Below are positions 36,701-49,479 of a DNA stretch of 64,000 nt, piece after piece (position 1 is the first letter of the stretch; each line of letters opens with the position of its first letter). Source of the stretch: Hetaerina americana (lineage: Eukaryota > Arthropoda > Insecta > Odonata > Calopterygidae). Location: positions 496,001-560,000 of the forward strand of contig JAKTNV010000042.1 in NCBI GenBank assembly GCA_022747635.1. Reading direction: 5' to 3'. The notes under the pieces were generated by a model, which did not search any database, was not told the origin of the DNA, and saw nothing but the letters and a program-made list of their open reading frames with translations. Both the position numbers and the translations under genes were made by a program.

Positions 36701-37264
36701 GTAAGTTTGAGGAAATTTATTCAGTGCATAAGCTAATATCTTGCAAATGTGACCAAAAGACTAGTTTATTCAGTGGAGCATTTCAGAGCATATCTGAAGA
36801 ATAATCTTCACAATATGACTTTGGAAGGACCTCAGATGAATGTGATTTAGAAAAAATTACACAAGTTCCTTATTTGGAAATCATTAGGAAATTAGATGAT
36901 AAAAGTAACCAATTTTTTTACAATATACCTCTAGCTTCATGATAAAGTAAATCTGCATCACTATTTTTCATGGCTACAACTAGAGTTTTTGTCATCTGGG
37001 ATGATCATACTTTTGCAGTGCCCCCTACGTTCATTGTACCTTCCCATAAATACTGTGCAATTTGTCAACTTTTCTTTTTAATTCAAGCCTTTCAACATGC
37101 CTGAAGCCATTGTTTCACTGTTTGAAACATTTTAATTGGCAAAAAGCATTCCGACACTACATGAGACTAGAAACTGTTTTGCCATCTTGGCATCCCATCA
37201 GTTGTCAGCCTGGTGTGTAAGGTACATGCGTTACTTGGTCCCCCTCCTCTCTTCCTCCCTAAAC

Positions 37265-37511
37265 CCTAACCCTTTCTGTTGCATGGTGAATAAATCATGA
37301 AGCCCGGGTTCAATTCCCAGGCAAGGTACTCTGAGGCACCTGCAGATCCACCCAAGCTATGTGATTTTTTTGGGTACCAGATCTGCCTGGGAAACCATAT
37401 CTGGCACAGGGAAAGGAATGACCCCCCCCTTCCCTGATGAATTTCACATGCCGTCAGGCTTAGTACTGGGTGAACTCTACCATCCCCTACCAAACCGACC
37501 TTCAGGTTGAT
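37265..37511 (+). mobile_element. SINE family A, copy 2
   Basis: A B box GGTTCAATTCCCAGGCAAGG follows a degenerate head. The body then matches copy 1 (GGCACAGGGAAAGGAA, GCTTAGTACTGGGTGA, AAACCGACCTTCAGGTTGAT). Its 3' end runs into the dinucleotide array at 37512. It lies in intron 5. Confidence 0.85.
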
Positions 37512-37612
37512 ATGTGTGTATAGATGTGTGTATATATATGTACATATGTCTATATATATGTATATATGTGTGTATATATATGTGTGTGTATATATATGTA
37601 TATATGTATATA

Positions 37613-37682
<70 letters not shown>
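37512..37682. repeat. (TA)n/(TG)n array between two opposed SINEs
   Basis: TGTGTATA units grade into pure (TA)n from about 37626. It joins the 3' tails of SINE copies 2 and 3, so both tails probably contributed to it. Confidence 0.95.
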
Positions 37683-37998
<316 letters not shown>

Positions 37999-38607
37999 AA
38001 CATGCATCCCAGTCCCACAGGTTTTTAGGCAACCTTGCAAATTGGATATTTCTGGACAGATTGCACAGTAAAGCACAAACTTGGCATTCAGTTTAGTTTC
38101 ACAATTCAAGTCCTATCATTTACAAGGACTAAGAATGGCAGTGGTAGCACTCCACATAATTGATGGTAAAGTTAATGATCTTTATCTATTTTCTTAAAAA
38201 ATCTGTGAATACATAGTTTGTCAATTATTTTAGTAAATCAATGTCCTGACTGTGTTTTAATTTTGGCTTGCAGTATTTGGTATGTAGAGAAGAGAGATTA
38301 TTTCATCAGTGATTGAGAGATAGGTTTGTCATTTAGCTTTGATAAAATTGAAATGGTTAATGTATGTGGCACAGATGAGAATGAGGTGAGGAGTGTAGTA
38401 ATTTAGCAGTAGCAAATGATGATGTAGGTACTTTTGGAGAGAACTCATCTGCTTATTTTCTTTTTCATACACTTAATTTTATTATAATTATAGCCACTAT
38501 TGTAATTTTGTTCATAAGTAAATTAACGACTGAAGTAATTTTGCATAGTTGCTTATTCTAACTCTTTGGGTCGATTGAGTCTTAGATAATTGAAACATGC
38601 ATGCATG

Positions 38608-38676
38608 TCATAGACAAGATTCAAACTTGTCACACTGGGCTTGCAGGTAAGCTAATCACCCAATGCTAACATTTCT
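38608..38676 (-). mobile_element. Possible tRNA-like SINE head, degenerate
   Basis: The reverse strand has GATTAGCTTACCTGCAAGCC followed by AAGTTTGAATCTTG, resembling A and B boxes. There is no recognisable body, so this is tentative. Confidence 0.3.
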
Positions 38677-39608
38677 AGCTCAACTTTAGTTGGTCAAAGG
38701 TCAATAAAGTGCTGCAAATTATTAATTTTTATAATAGCATCCATTTTTGCCTTTTTAAGAGAAAGTTATGAGTAGAAATTTTTTAAGGGCACTTTAAAAT
38801 AATACTGTTGATTGATGAGTAACATAGGTAAATAAGTTATCGCCATTTGTTAATCATAGTCAAAGCCAAAGTTAGTTTTTGGAGTTAATTATGGGCAAAA
38901 AGATGTGCCTGATGATTATTTTTGAAATATCTATTTCAAACTGACAATGAAAGAATGTACAAAATTGAAATCTTGATTATTTTGCCATTAGGAAAGCTAT
39001 GTCTTTGAGCTTTTAATTGAATGATCTCAGGAAATGGGTGAGTTTATGGGTAACAATTTTAACTTTTGATCATCCTTCCTTTTCATTTTTGACTTAACGT
39101 CCATCTGCACTCCCTCCCCAAGTCTTTAGCCCTGTTCATTTAAATGGGGAGTGCACTACAGGAACTGGTAAGGAAAACTATTCCAATTTCTGTACTAAAT
39201 AAAAAATTAGTGAAATACAGGAAGAGTTTTAAATGGTTTAATGGATGTTGATGTAATAGGGAGCAAACCATATTGTTGGTGGGTTATATTCGTCTCACAT
39301 AACTTTCAGGGTCAATCAGTCTTAAAAAATAAATGGAAATGTACTCTTTTGTAATGGGGTGTGATTATAATCTCAGGAACTATACAGGAATAATTAAGCA
39401 CTCATTTTTGGAAGCAGCATTTGAAAAAATTGTAAATGCAATACATTTTTATTATGAACTCTGTGCAGGTGAAATTCTAGTCTAGTACATTTAGTTTGGC
39501 AGGGAAAAAACATTAAATTGAATCATAAATTTTTTTGGATTTCCTTGGAAATAAATTTGCATAAAATTCATGTAGTTGTATTGACATGTAAAAATTTTCT
39601 GTAGGTGA

Positions 39609-39902
<294 letters not shown>

Positions 39903-41133
39903 TAAGAATTAAATTTCCGAATTTATGGATAAGATGCTTCCTGCTGTTAGATTCAATAAACATAGTTGGCCTCTATGCTTACTGTCACAATCACTCAGGA
40001 ATTTATCTAGAGTATGGGTTTTCATTATTTACTAGGGGTTGACACACTAAATTTTGGGTGGTACTGTATTTTGAAAAAAGGCTGTCCCTGCTTGAAAATT
40101 TTAATTTATCATTACAAATTTAATGTATTACATCTCTAAGGAGTGTGGTTGATGCAAGGAATTTGCTCTCTGCACGAATGTTTCTTGACTCCAAAATTTG
40201 GATGTATATATAACTTAATTATTTCATAATATTTAATTGGTGTCAAGTAACCTTTTATTACCAAATATGACTACTTAAAGTGAATGGAATAGATGGCAGC
40301 ACACAATTCAAGACATAGGGTTTCATAATTTAAATAAAATCATTGAATATGTGGGATAATTTAAATGGTAATCAACATGTAATTGACATGTGATTGAATA
40401 TGAAATGGAAAGGGCTGGTAATTTTTTGTTGGTTAAAGTATTGTGCAGTAATACACAGCTGGCATTATATATATAGAATAGCTTATTACTCCCAACTTTT
40501 TTCCAAAGAAATTAAGTAATATTTTTCATTTAATTATAAAAAATGGTATGAAAACATGTATTCATGTGTAATTCTCAAATTCAAGGCTGAATTAAAAAAT
40601 ATAGTAATTTTCCATTTATTAATAATCTGTATTTTGGGTGCATGAATCTGGGTAGAGCCTTTCATTTTTACATGTTTTTTAATTTAAAGAACATCTTAAA
40701 CGTTTTATAAAACAACTGTGGATGAAGTAATGTGCATGTTAGAAAAGAATCAACCAATAAAAAGTCAAACCTTGAGTATGATTTGCTACAATGGAAGAGA
40801 TTTTTGAAAACCAGACATTTTCTGGGAACTTTGGATCATTGAGTTGCTTGTAAGGGTATCAAAGATCAAGTATTTTTTTAAACTATCAAGTTTCTTGTTG
40901 AAATAGCAATTGAATTTGAAATATAAATTCTAGTTCTTGAAATCTCTTATTAAATTAAGCAATCTGCATGTTAGTGGAGTTTTTGAGTTTTCCACCTCAC
41001 AGAGAACAATCCTAATTTGGTCAGTTCAACTATGGTATGTCAATTTTTCATATTTTAAAAGAGAAATAAAATTAAATGTTTGTCCATCCTCGTTATTTCT
41101 CTCATTTGTGAGTGATTCGCCATTTTTATTCAG

Positions 41134-41275
41134 TGCCAGCAAGGCCCGCTTCTCAGCAATTGAACCATGTCTTAGGGATCATATTAGAGATGAGCTACTG
41201 CCGGAAGAACCTAGGCGCTCTATACTCAAAAGAGGTGATTCATCATCTTTTGAAGATGGTGCTGGACCATTTAAG
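41134..41275 (+). CDS. enc: encore-like exon 7: R3H-SUZ connector
   Basis: The acceptor is TTATTCAG and the donor AAG|GTATTT. It encodes SASKARFSAIEPCLRDHIRD, then ELLPEEPRRSILKRGDSSSF and EDGAGPFK. The RSILKRGDSS stretch matches the RFILKRDD-type sequence at the start of the SUZ region in R3HDM proteins. It ends on a codon boundary. Confidence 0.9.
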
Positions 41276-41584
41276 GTATTTGCTTCATGAGAGTAGATTC
41301 TGTCAAGCCTAGCTTAAAAATTATTTTTATATATTAATACAATGGAATCCTTATTTATGGGTTCTGCTGTTAAAGATATAGGCACTATCTTTACTTTTTT
41401 CAAGTATCCCTATCTAGAGCCCTGAATAAAATTCTTCTCTTTAAAGTTCTTATAATAATTTTATGTATTTTGTGTGCCAGCCATATTCAGATAACTAAAT
41501 TACTGTGTGCAGTGAAATGGCAAATTTGTTTGAAATACTTCTGTATTTGCTATAAATAAGTGTTTTTTAGTTGATGATTATGTA

Positions 41585-42337
41585 CGAGGGTCATCCGGAA
41601 AGTAGTACCCGTTCGTGAAATAAAGACTCAAAAGTAAATATTAACAAACATAAAAAATTTTATTTGAAAGAGGATACTTTAAACTACTTCTCAACATAAT
41701 CTCCAAGCAAATTAAGGCATTTGTCATAACGTGTGACAAGTTTCTGTATTCCTGCTGCATAGTCCTTCGCCGCCAGCTCATTGAGATACGCGAGGGACTC
41801 ATCTTGCACAAATTTTTGCATAATGCAGATGGTGTTTAACAATTTCATGAACAATTGTTCGAGAAACATTGGGAAAATGCTCACAGATGTCATCAATTGT
41901 GACGCGCCGATCGTTCCTCACGAATTCGTCAACTGAGCTCACCAGTTGGTCTGTAATGACAGACGGTCTCTCCGAACGCTCATCGTCGTGTGTGTTCCCC
42001 CTCCCCATGTTGAAGTTGCGACACCACCGCCGAACAGACGACTCGTCCATTACATTGTCTCCATACACCTCCTTTAATTGGCGATGAATATCACATGGGC
42101 GAACGTTTCTTGCATTGAGGAATTTAATCACTGCCCTCACTTCACAACTGGCGGCGTTCTCAATTTTTTTAAACATTGTAAACAATCACAGAAACAACAC
42201 AGGCAATGCTAGCGTCACGCAACTTGGCTCAGAGAAGGCAGACAAGCCACTGAAGCTATCTGACCTCGTCCAGCGGCTACTCGCGTCGTCAGCACTTCAT
42301 GCGGCACGAACGGGTACTACTTTCCGGATGACCCTCG
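41585..42337 (-). mobile_element. Mariner deletion derivative, copy 2 (intron 7)
   Basis: 753 bp, the same length and the same internal deletion as copy 1, bounded by TA at 41583-41584 and 42338-42339, with perfect 33-bp terminal inverted repeats. I see only three differences from copy 1: T for C near 41612, T for A near 41628 and T for C near 41801. The last changes the Trp of the KICARWVP segment to a stop. The reading direction is antisense to the host gene. It encodes no catalytic core and would need transposase in trans. CpG sites are abundant here, unlike in the surrounding intron. Confidence 0.94.
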
Positions 42338-42855
42338 TATTTGACTGTTCAACTCACAAAATGACATGGAGATAAGACCAGCTAAATTTAGCTAATTCAG
42401 GGCCTCATGGACTCAAAAATGGCATCAAAATTTGCTGTTTTGCTCTATGTATAACCCAAATAACTACTTCTACATTTGCAAAGGAGTGACATTTGCTTTA
42501 AGGAAGTGTTCAATTACATCAAATCTAAAAAAGGCATAGCTCTTATACTTTGGCTCTTAGGTAGGGAACCAGAACAAAGAGTGGTCATCCCTGTGTGTGT
42601 GTGTGATGCACATGCTACACAGCATGTCCATTCATACTTGATATGTGAATTAATGGAAAGTGAAGCTGTTGCATGCTGTTTGCAGTGCCCTAAGTTTGAA
42701 GAGAGCATAGCAATTGCACTTCTGAATGCTAATTTTGTGTGATCCTCCTATTAAGAAAGGAATGTCCTTGTAGAAAAAAATCAACTCTTTATGTACTCTA
42801 AAATACCTCTGCAATACAGCCTGTGATAAATGATAAAAAATATCCTGTCAAATGA

Positions 42856-43089
42856 TAGAAGAATATTAGGTATTTTCCTCAAAAACTGTGTTACTTGGTG
42901 CAATTAGTTTTGAATCATGAGCATCAGCCTTGGGTACAAACAATTTTTAGATACAGCAGAGGTATTTATATGCTAAAATTATGAATACCTCTGCCATATC
43001 CAAAAATAGTTTGTATCCGACACCCATGAGTTGAAACTAGCTGTGCCTAATAAAAAAGTTTTTGTGAAAAATACCTGGTGTTCTTCTTT
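42856..43089. repeat. Long imperfect inverted repeat in intron 7
   Basis: The arms 42856-42969 and 42979-43089 are reverse complements over about 110 nt. The inner part is nearly perfect (GCAGAGGTATT against AATACCTCTGC), the outer part more diverged (AGAAGAATATTAGGTATTTT against AGAAGAACACCAGGTATTTT in the reversed arm). The loop is about 10-15 nt around TGCTAAAATTATG. Many mismatches are transitions, which keep G-U pairing possible in RNA. Weaker similarity may continue outward. Alternatives are a foldback MITE, an inverted duplication, or a pre-miRNA-like or siRNA hairpin. Confidence 0.8.
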
Positions 43090-43567
43090 GTTTGAAAATG
43101 ACTTTCCACTTAGTCAATCAAACCTGATATCATCGAGTGTAAAGAATATCTTGTTTCTGAACTTCCAGCAAGTCTTTCCACAGATTCATGAGAATAGCAG
43201 TTTCTTCAAACAGCAAAGAATAAAAGAGATGCAGACTATAACTTGATAAGCACAAACTTTTCCAATCATAGCATGATGGAAAGAGAAAACAATTACTTCA
43301 AAACTTCTGAAAAATGAGTCAAACTTTTGGCCTGATCACTCCATAAAAATTACATTACTTAGGCCAAGTAGACACTGTTTTTTCCTGTGTAAGTAAGATA
43401 ACTGCACCAGAGACACCCATAATGCTAGGAAAAGCTTGCCTCAAAGATAGTCAATAACTCATGGACTGATAAATGTAGTATATTAGCCTTTGATTGAGTT
43501 GAACAAAAAAAATTTGCTTATCTTGATACACATTAACTTTCTACTTATGGATAATTTTGTTTAAGTT

Positions 43568-44030
43568 TTGAATAAGGAGGGTTCTCTATTCACTAACAGA
43601 ATGTGGAAAATTCCCCAGGCTCTATTCCTAAACAGTGAAAGCAGGTGTGTACATCAGTCCACAACCCAGGGTAATTTTAAAGATCAACAATTAGAAGCAG
43701 TGTTACGTAATGAGGGGAAAACAATATGGCAGTCCTTTAAGAATGTTTCAAACTTTGTGGGAAACTTCAAGGCTAAAATTTCAAGGAACTTGTAGATGAT
43801 CTGATGAACAACAACTTGTATGGGGTACAATATGTCACTAAAATGTACTTTTTAACAGCACATGTGGATATCATTTTGCCAAATTGTAGTAGCATAAGCA
43901 GCAAACATGGTGAGTGATGTCACCATGACATTTGAGTGTAAAAGCAAAGGTTCAAAGAAATGCAGTACTGCCATATTAGAAGATTATTTCTGCATCGTGA
44001 AAAGTGATGCTTATGAAAAACATATCCAGA
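43568..44030 (+). pseudogene. Decayed copy of a repeated arthropod gene family of unknown function
   Basis: The + strand reads SRCVHQSTTQGNFKDQQLEA and WQSFKNVSNFVGNFKAKISR. After one frameshift it continues LVDDLMNN...VTKMYFLTAHVDIILPN and SSKHGE-stop-CHHDI. This follows the signature of a multicopy family seen in many arthropods and cnidarians: NFLGN(x)LVxxLL, then SLKxHFLHSHLDFFPxN, then SDEHGERFHQDI. Stops and a frameshift make it non-functional. The frame at 42476-42742 and the inverted repeat may belong to the same insertion. I do not know the family's function. Identification is from remembered motifs, not a search. Confidence 0.6.
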
Positions 44031-45450
44031 GGTAGACCAATATTAGATTATGTTAATGAAACTAATTTTGATTTTTGTGTTATATTGCACTCACATAAAT
44101 TGATGATATTATTTCAAAAAAAGAATTATCAATCAAATACTGATCATTTTTCAGGACTTCAAAGATATGTTATATTCTCTCTACCATAGCATGAAACTTT
44201 TCTTAATTCGTTGGACAATATTTTTGATTAATTAGCAGTGATTGTGCAATGGTACTATTTTTCTCCAAGTTCAATGAAAATACTTTTGAGTTTATCAACA
44301 AAATAAAATCATATTACTGGATGTATAAAAATGAGAGTCAAAATGTAATGAACTGAGGAAGCAAGGTTGATTAAAATCCATAATTTCCCAAACGTATAGT
44401 CTCAACACAATGCATTGTACATAACCACTTCATACATTTTATTGCAGATATGGGATTCAGCAAAAATATTCATTGGCTCAAGGCAAATGATTTCTAATTG
44501 CTTAATAGGCAAATTATTGATAATTATTAACCAATTAATAATTCTACTTGCAGAAAATATAAATATGCAACATTGTTTTGATGTCACATTATCACATGTT
44601 GCCACATCACATTTGGTAAAAATGCACACAAAAATATATATGTATGTATGTATATCCATTGTAAAATCAGAAGTCATATGCCGATGGCGAGGGGAATAGT
44701 TAAGGATATTGTTATTGCATGATGAAAAATTCTTTTTGAATCCAGGTAAACTGGTTAGTTTCGATATGGCTCAGGTAGTTATTCATACTTTAGAATGGGA
44801 TTGTTTATCCTGAAGTATAGGCAACATATTTTTATTTCCCCTGGGTTCAGGCAAAGTGCAGTGGCTAAAAACCTCGACATTTCTGGAAATGCCGCTGCAT
44901 CCCAGTTTTGATATCTTAGTGAAAAAGGCAGCATTTCACGATTCCGATTTTAATGAGCAGTTTAATCATTCTCAAACTCGTTTATTTTCAGCAGTTAAAA
45001 TTTATTTTGGCAGGCTGGCAGTAATATTTGTTATGGTGTCAATCATGGTGCAGAAGCTTAATTATTGAATATTGTGTGCTTCGAAACTATCAGGGCAATA
45101 GGTGTCCAGGAACTAAGAATCAGTCATTCATTCAAATTCATTCATTCATTCTCATCAATGAATGAATTTAAGGGCAAAGTTCCTATGAAGAGGGGATTCC
45201 ATTGTATTTTTTTTGAATAACCTTATTTAAACCGTCATTCAAAGTTATCATTTTGCAAAATTTTATTAACTCAGTTACAACAATGAAAATTATATCTTAA
45301 AGTAGTGTTTATTCACTAATACATAAAATAGATTAAATTTATCGAGAGGATATATTACTGTTTTAAAAATTTTGGTAGTAGTTTACCAAAGAACTAGCAA
45401 TTTTTATTATTTCGTTTGCATTTATTTTCCATGTATATTTTATCTTCAAG
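44031..45450 (+). other. encore-like intron 7, 3' part
   Basis: AT-rich and CpG-poor. It contains an ATTC/GAAT cluster at about 45125-45170 that forms a small palindrome (CATTCATTC...GAATGAATG). No exon recognised before the acceptor at 45450. Confidence 0.5.
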
Positions 45451-45552
45451 TCTCCTGAAAGACAACTTAGTTCCGAATCACGTCGCAGCAAAAGTTTTGA
45501 GGAACGGGAAGAAGAATATGAGAAAGCTAGGAAGCGAATTTTCAACCAAGAT
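45451..45552 (+). CDS. enc: encore-like exon 8: SUZ motif
   Basis: A 34-codon exon with acceptor TATCTTCAAG and donor GTGAGT. It reads SPERQLSSESRRSKSFEERE, then EEYEKARKRIFNQD. The EExYxKARxRIFNQ ending is the hallmark of the SUZ domain, an RNA-binding-associated segment that follows R3H in this family. Both ends are phase 0, so exon skipping would preserve the frame while removing SUZ. Confidence 0.94.
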
Positions 45553-47781
45553 GTGAGTTCTGTTCTCTTATAATTTTGTAATTAAAGTGGTACATTCTGA
45601 AATTTGGAATAATTTCCTGTCAAAAATTTAAATAATTTCATTTTTCTCATTGTATGGCCACAACTTTATGGATCAATTAAAAATATTTTATTTGAGATAA
45701 TGGTAATACTAGTATAACTTGTTCAGAACATGCTCTGAGTTTGCATTACACTTCCTTTTATCAGGTTTTACTTGATCCACTCAATGCTCTTCTGTCTCAT
45801 TTTCTCCAGAGGGTGAATATGAAAATGTGCATATTTAATTTGGATGTTGTGGATGCTTTCTGAGTCATTGGCTCTTCAGGAAAGCAAAATAGGAAAATGT
45901 ACTTGCAGAATAGAGGAGATGGTTCCTACATTATTTGAACTCAGAATGAGGACAGGAATAAAATAAATGTGCACCTCATAATGAGGTATTTAGTTCTATT
46001 TTTTTGAAATGACAATGAGTAGTGTTTTGGCTGGTGAAATAAAACAAAATTAGATAAAAACAATCACATAACAGCACTTTATATTTTTGAATATGATGCC
46101 CATCAATGGTTTCTTTTTGTCAAAATAAAAAATAACGATAGGCATAATAAATTGTTTTTATTCAGTGGATAACTTGAGAGCTATATTTTGAAAGTGACTG
46201 AATAAAAGGGAGTGTGCTGTACTCAGCTATACTAGAGCATTTCAGGTCAACTCTTGTGGGATTCAGACATCATTATTCAGAATTGGGGTTTTAATAGTTC
46301 ATTTAGGGCCATTCCTTGATCTATATGAGATAATGTCTGATGATGTGGTTGCTATAACAATTAGTTGCCTAAAATACTACACATTGTCATTGAAACAGAT
46401 TTCAAAACCACATTTTCTGTTGTATTATCAGTCTGTTGAATCAGATATTTATTATATCTTACATCTTATCTGATTCTCTAGCTATTTGATTTATTAATAA
46501 TAAACATTAGTAAAAGTAGGTCATAGATTTCACAATTATCTACGTCATCAAACGTTGATCACAAATCCAGACTGTTCACTTGCATTACTCTCCTTATTTC
46601 CCAAAATCCATACCCTACAAAAATAATGTGTTGAATAGACTGCATCTCTTAATTAGTCAGTTGGATATCATTAAATTCTCAGAATTTATTGCAATACAGT
46701 AAATTTTGCTCATACTTCAATTAGACAAAGATAAATTTTCTAAGATAATACACTAAAAATTAAAAATTTTTGAAATTTGTTGATCAAATGTTTACCATTA
46801 ATGATAGAAACTTAGAAATATTTAATTTTACAACAAACTTTTGAAGCAGGTAAATATGTTGCATTTTGTATGTAAAATTTAATTTTATGCTGAAATGATC
46901 ATCTAAAGTTTTGATTTCATGATTCTGTAGTTAAAATAGCAAATCATAAAAAGATAGAGAATGAAATTTATTTTTGAAAGTGAAATTGACTTGATATATG
47001 AAAAATATTGATTTTATTTTTACAAACTGAATAAAGGTAGTTCAGTTTGAGCATTCCCTGAGAATTAAGGCCATTAAGTCTCAATCTTTTTTTGTCTTTA
47101 ACCTAAGATTATTGTGTTTTCAAATGCCCAGCTCCTTACTAGTCGTCTTCTATGATTGTCTCAATTTTTTTCTCTGAATCTTGCATGTATATTTGTTCTG
47201 TCACAGAGAAAATCACACAATATAATTACTTCGTTCTGTGGCTTCTAAAATATTTTTAACTTCTTTAATAAATGTATGATTTTTTTTGTATTTTTTCTTG
47301 TTTTTTCACCGATTCATTTTTCCCAGTATTTTTCATGTAAATGGAAGTTCAAAGTTTAAATCAGTGCATGTGACCATAAAGTATTAGTTTCATCAAGCAG
47401 CAAGAGAATGGATTTGTGATGAATTTGAATTTAATGGAATCTTTTGTGAAGTGGAATTGTGTAAATTATGGTTTAGGTACAATTAAATCATTACTGCATT
47501 CCTGAATCACTGTATAGAGCCAATTCCTTCAAGTGAATTGGAAATGAGCTTTACTATTTCCATAATTGAATTCAGTTATTTCCTTCTTTATTGCATATCG
47601 TCTTAATGTGTTAAAATCTTATGCGATAGGAATAAAGAACTGTACCTATCTCCATAGGCATCTGGTTAAATTTTTAGGAATTTCTGCTTATGTTGGTTGT
47701 TTTCATTAAAAGAGTAAATTGTGGTCATAATGTGTTAGGTTTAAGTATATTTTTATGTCATGCTCTTCAACTTTTTCCCAG
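45553..47781 (+). other. encore-like intron 8
   Basis: 2229 bp, AT-rich and CpG-poor. Nothing recognised. Confidence 0.5.
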
Positions 47782-47975
47782 GAGGGTATTTGCTGCTGTG
47801 ATTCTTCTGGCCAGCGCTGTAGCCACGAAGAGCTCCATTGTTGGAGTGGGGTAGGTGGAGGAAATGGTGGTGGTGGTGGAGGGGGATCTGGTGGTGGTTC
47901 TTTTCTTCACCCTTGGAGCAGTTCTGATTCCTCGGACACTGCTCATGGAAGTCGAGGAAGACATAACCAACTTAG
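47782..47975 (+). CDS. enc: encore-like exon 9: Cys-rich start, Gly run
   Basis: The acceptor is CTTTTTCCCAG; the donor CTTAG|GTTGGC is weak. It encodes EGICCCDSSGQRCSHEELHC and WSGVGG, a glycine/serine run, then HPWSSSDSSDTAHGSRGRHN and QL. It ends after AG, completed by G of exon 10. The cluster of six cysteines is unusual for this otherwise Cys-poor protein. The weak donor makes the exact 3' end less certain. Confidence 0.78.
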
Positions 47976-48809
47976 GTTGGCTGTTCCTATGGCTTAATAG
48001 CTTTTAGCAATTCATTGCATAGCTTTTGAAATTGGGTTTAAATTCTTTTCATTGCTTTCTCAATTTTGGTGGGAAAATATTCCTTGAGGATGGATTATTG
48101 GCTCGTCATTAATAATTTCTTAAGATGAGTCAATGGAAATATTAATTAATGTCTTATTTAGAAGTGTGCATGTAGACAAGAAGGAAAGAGGTTTTCCAAA
48201 ATGGTGACATTTAAAATTTGTATACCATCTAGTATTCTAAAATGAAGTATAATGGGGCCCATACCATTTCATTTAAAGCTTAACCTCATCAACTTAATCT
48301 GCCTCCTAATTATTTGCTTCTCTTGCTTTGCAATAAAGGTTTTACCTCTGACTTGGCTAGTTTACATGAACTGATGAGGTATTTAGCATCATATTTTCAT
48401 AGAAGCAGTCATATTTAAAATATAATGCCAATATTATGCTCTCAGTGAAGCTGTCTCTCAAAACATGATCACATTTTCATTTTAAATTTCAGCTATGAAT
48501 GCAATAGGAAATTAATGGAAATTGAATGGGAGCAATCTCAATCAGTGAAGTGTTTCAAGGATTCTTTCTTACATATTAATTCAAATGTTGAACCATAGCA
48601 CCAATTATCCATTGATTGTACATTCATTATAAATTTTTAAATATGCAAAATATGCAGATATGACTAAGATGTCATTTCATTCATTCCATGCAGAGATGTA
48701 TGGAAGCTGTTCTATAATGAAATTAATGTTTTAACAATTAACTTTATTGGTAAATTTTCTCCATTGCATCATCCTAATCATCCACTTTCATCCATTGTTA
48801 CCTGACTAG

Positions 48810-49039
48810 GCCATCAAGATTGCTCAAAGTGGAATCTTTCGAGAGTCGGGACAGCCTCAGAAGAACCTCGTCAGGTTTAAGACCTTCTGTTTCCAAGTCC
48901 TACAGCTTTGGAGGTTACTCGGGAAGTGTAGGGGGAAATGCAGTGGGAAGTGGTGGTGGGAGTGGAGCCAGTCAGTTTACTCGGGATGACAGCATATCAA
49001 GCACTCAGAGTGCTGGTGGTCGCCTCTTATCCAAGCAAG
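48810..49039 (+). CDS. enc: encore-like exon 10: Ser-rich LLKVESFESRDSLRR
   Basis: The acceptor is CCTGACTAG and the donor CAAG|GTATAA. It encodes RPSRLLKVESFESRDSLRRT, then SSGLRPSVSKSYSFGGYSG and a Gly/Ser run with DDSISSTQSAGGRLLSKQ. The final base G pairs with AT of exon 11 to give Asp. Repeated Arg-x-x-Ser contexts make it a plausible phosphorylation region (inference). Confidence 0.85.
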
Positions 49040-49479
49040 GTATAAATCATCTCAATTATCAAACTGTCAAGACATTATTTTATGATAAACATTTACAAGA
49101 AGCATTTGCTTGAATTTTGAAATTTATGACACACCAGGTTTAAAATCTATGTTCATTGATTTTTGTGATTATTTTTCATATAATAGTCTTTTTATAATAT
49201 GTGAAGTAGGATATAGACTGATATGGCACACAGTTTTACTGGTTAATACAAGTGGTTATTTCTGTTACACTCTAATTCCCCCCTTACAGTTATTACGAGA
49301 TATTTCAAAAAGTACAGACAGTTTTCTTATATTTAAATATTGGCTGGTCAGAACAAAGTTGCACACATGAATTGTCATCTATTGATAATTTCTGAAGCCA
49401 CTGGAGTCATTGTTTTGATTCAGTAGCCATTTGCCTGCCCATGAATGCAGATAACAGGGCCTGCAAAATCATTGCCCCT

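Noticed and set aside
37258..37274. CCCTAAACCCTAACCC-like sequence, considered as an interstitial telomere
   Set aside because: Only two imperfect units, not the TTAGG repeat typical of insects. It lies at the start of a SINE.
42476..42742. 88-codon frame in intron 7 with several Cys/His residues
   Set aside because: I could not match it to a zinc finger or other domain. It may belong to the decayed insertion downstream, so I did not list it as a gene.
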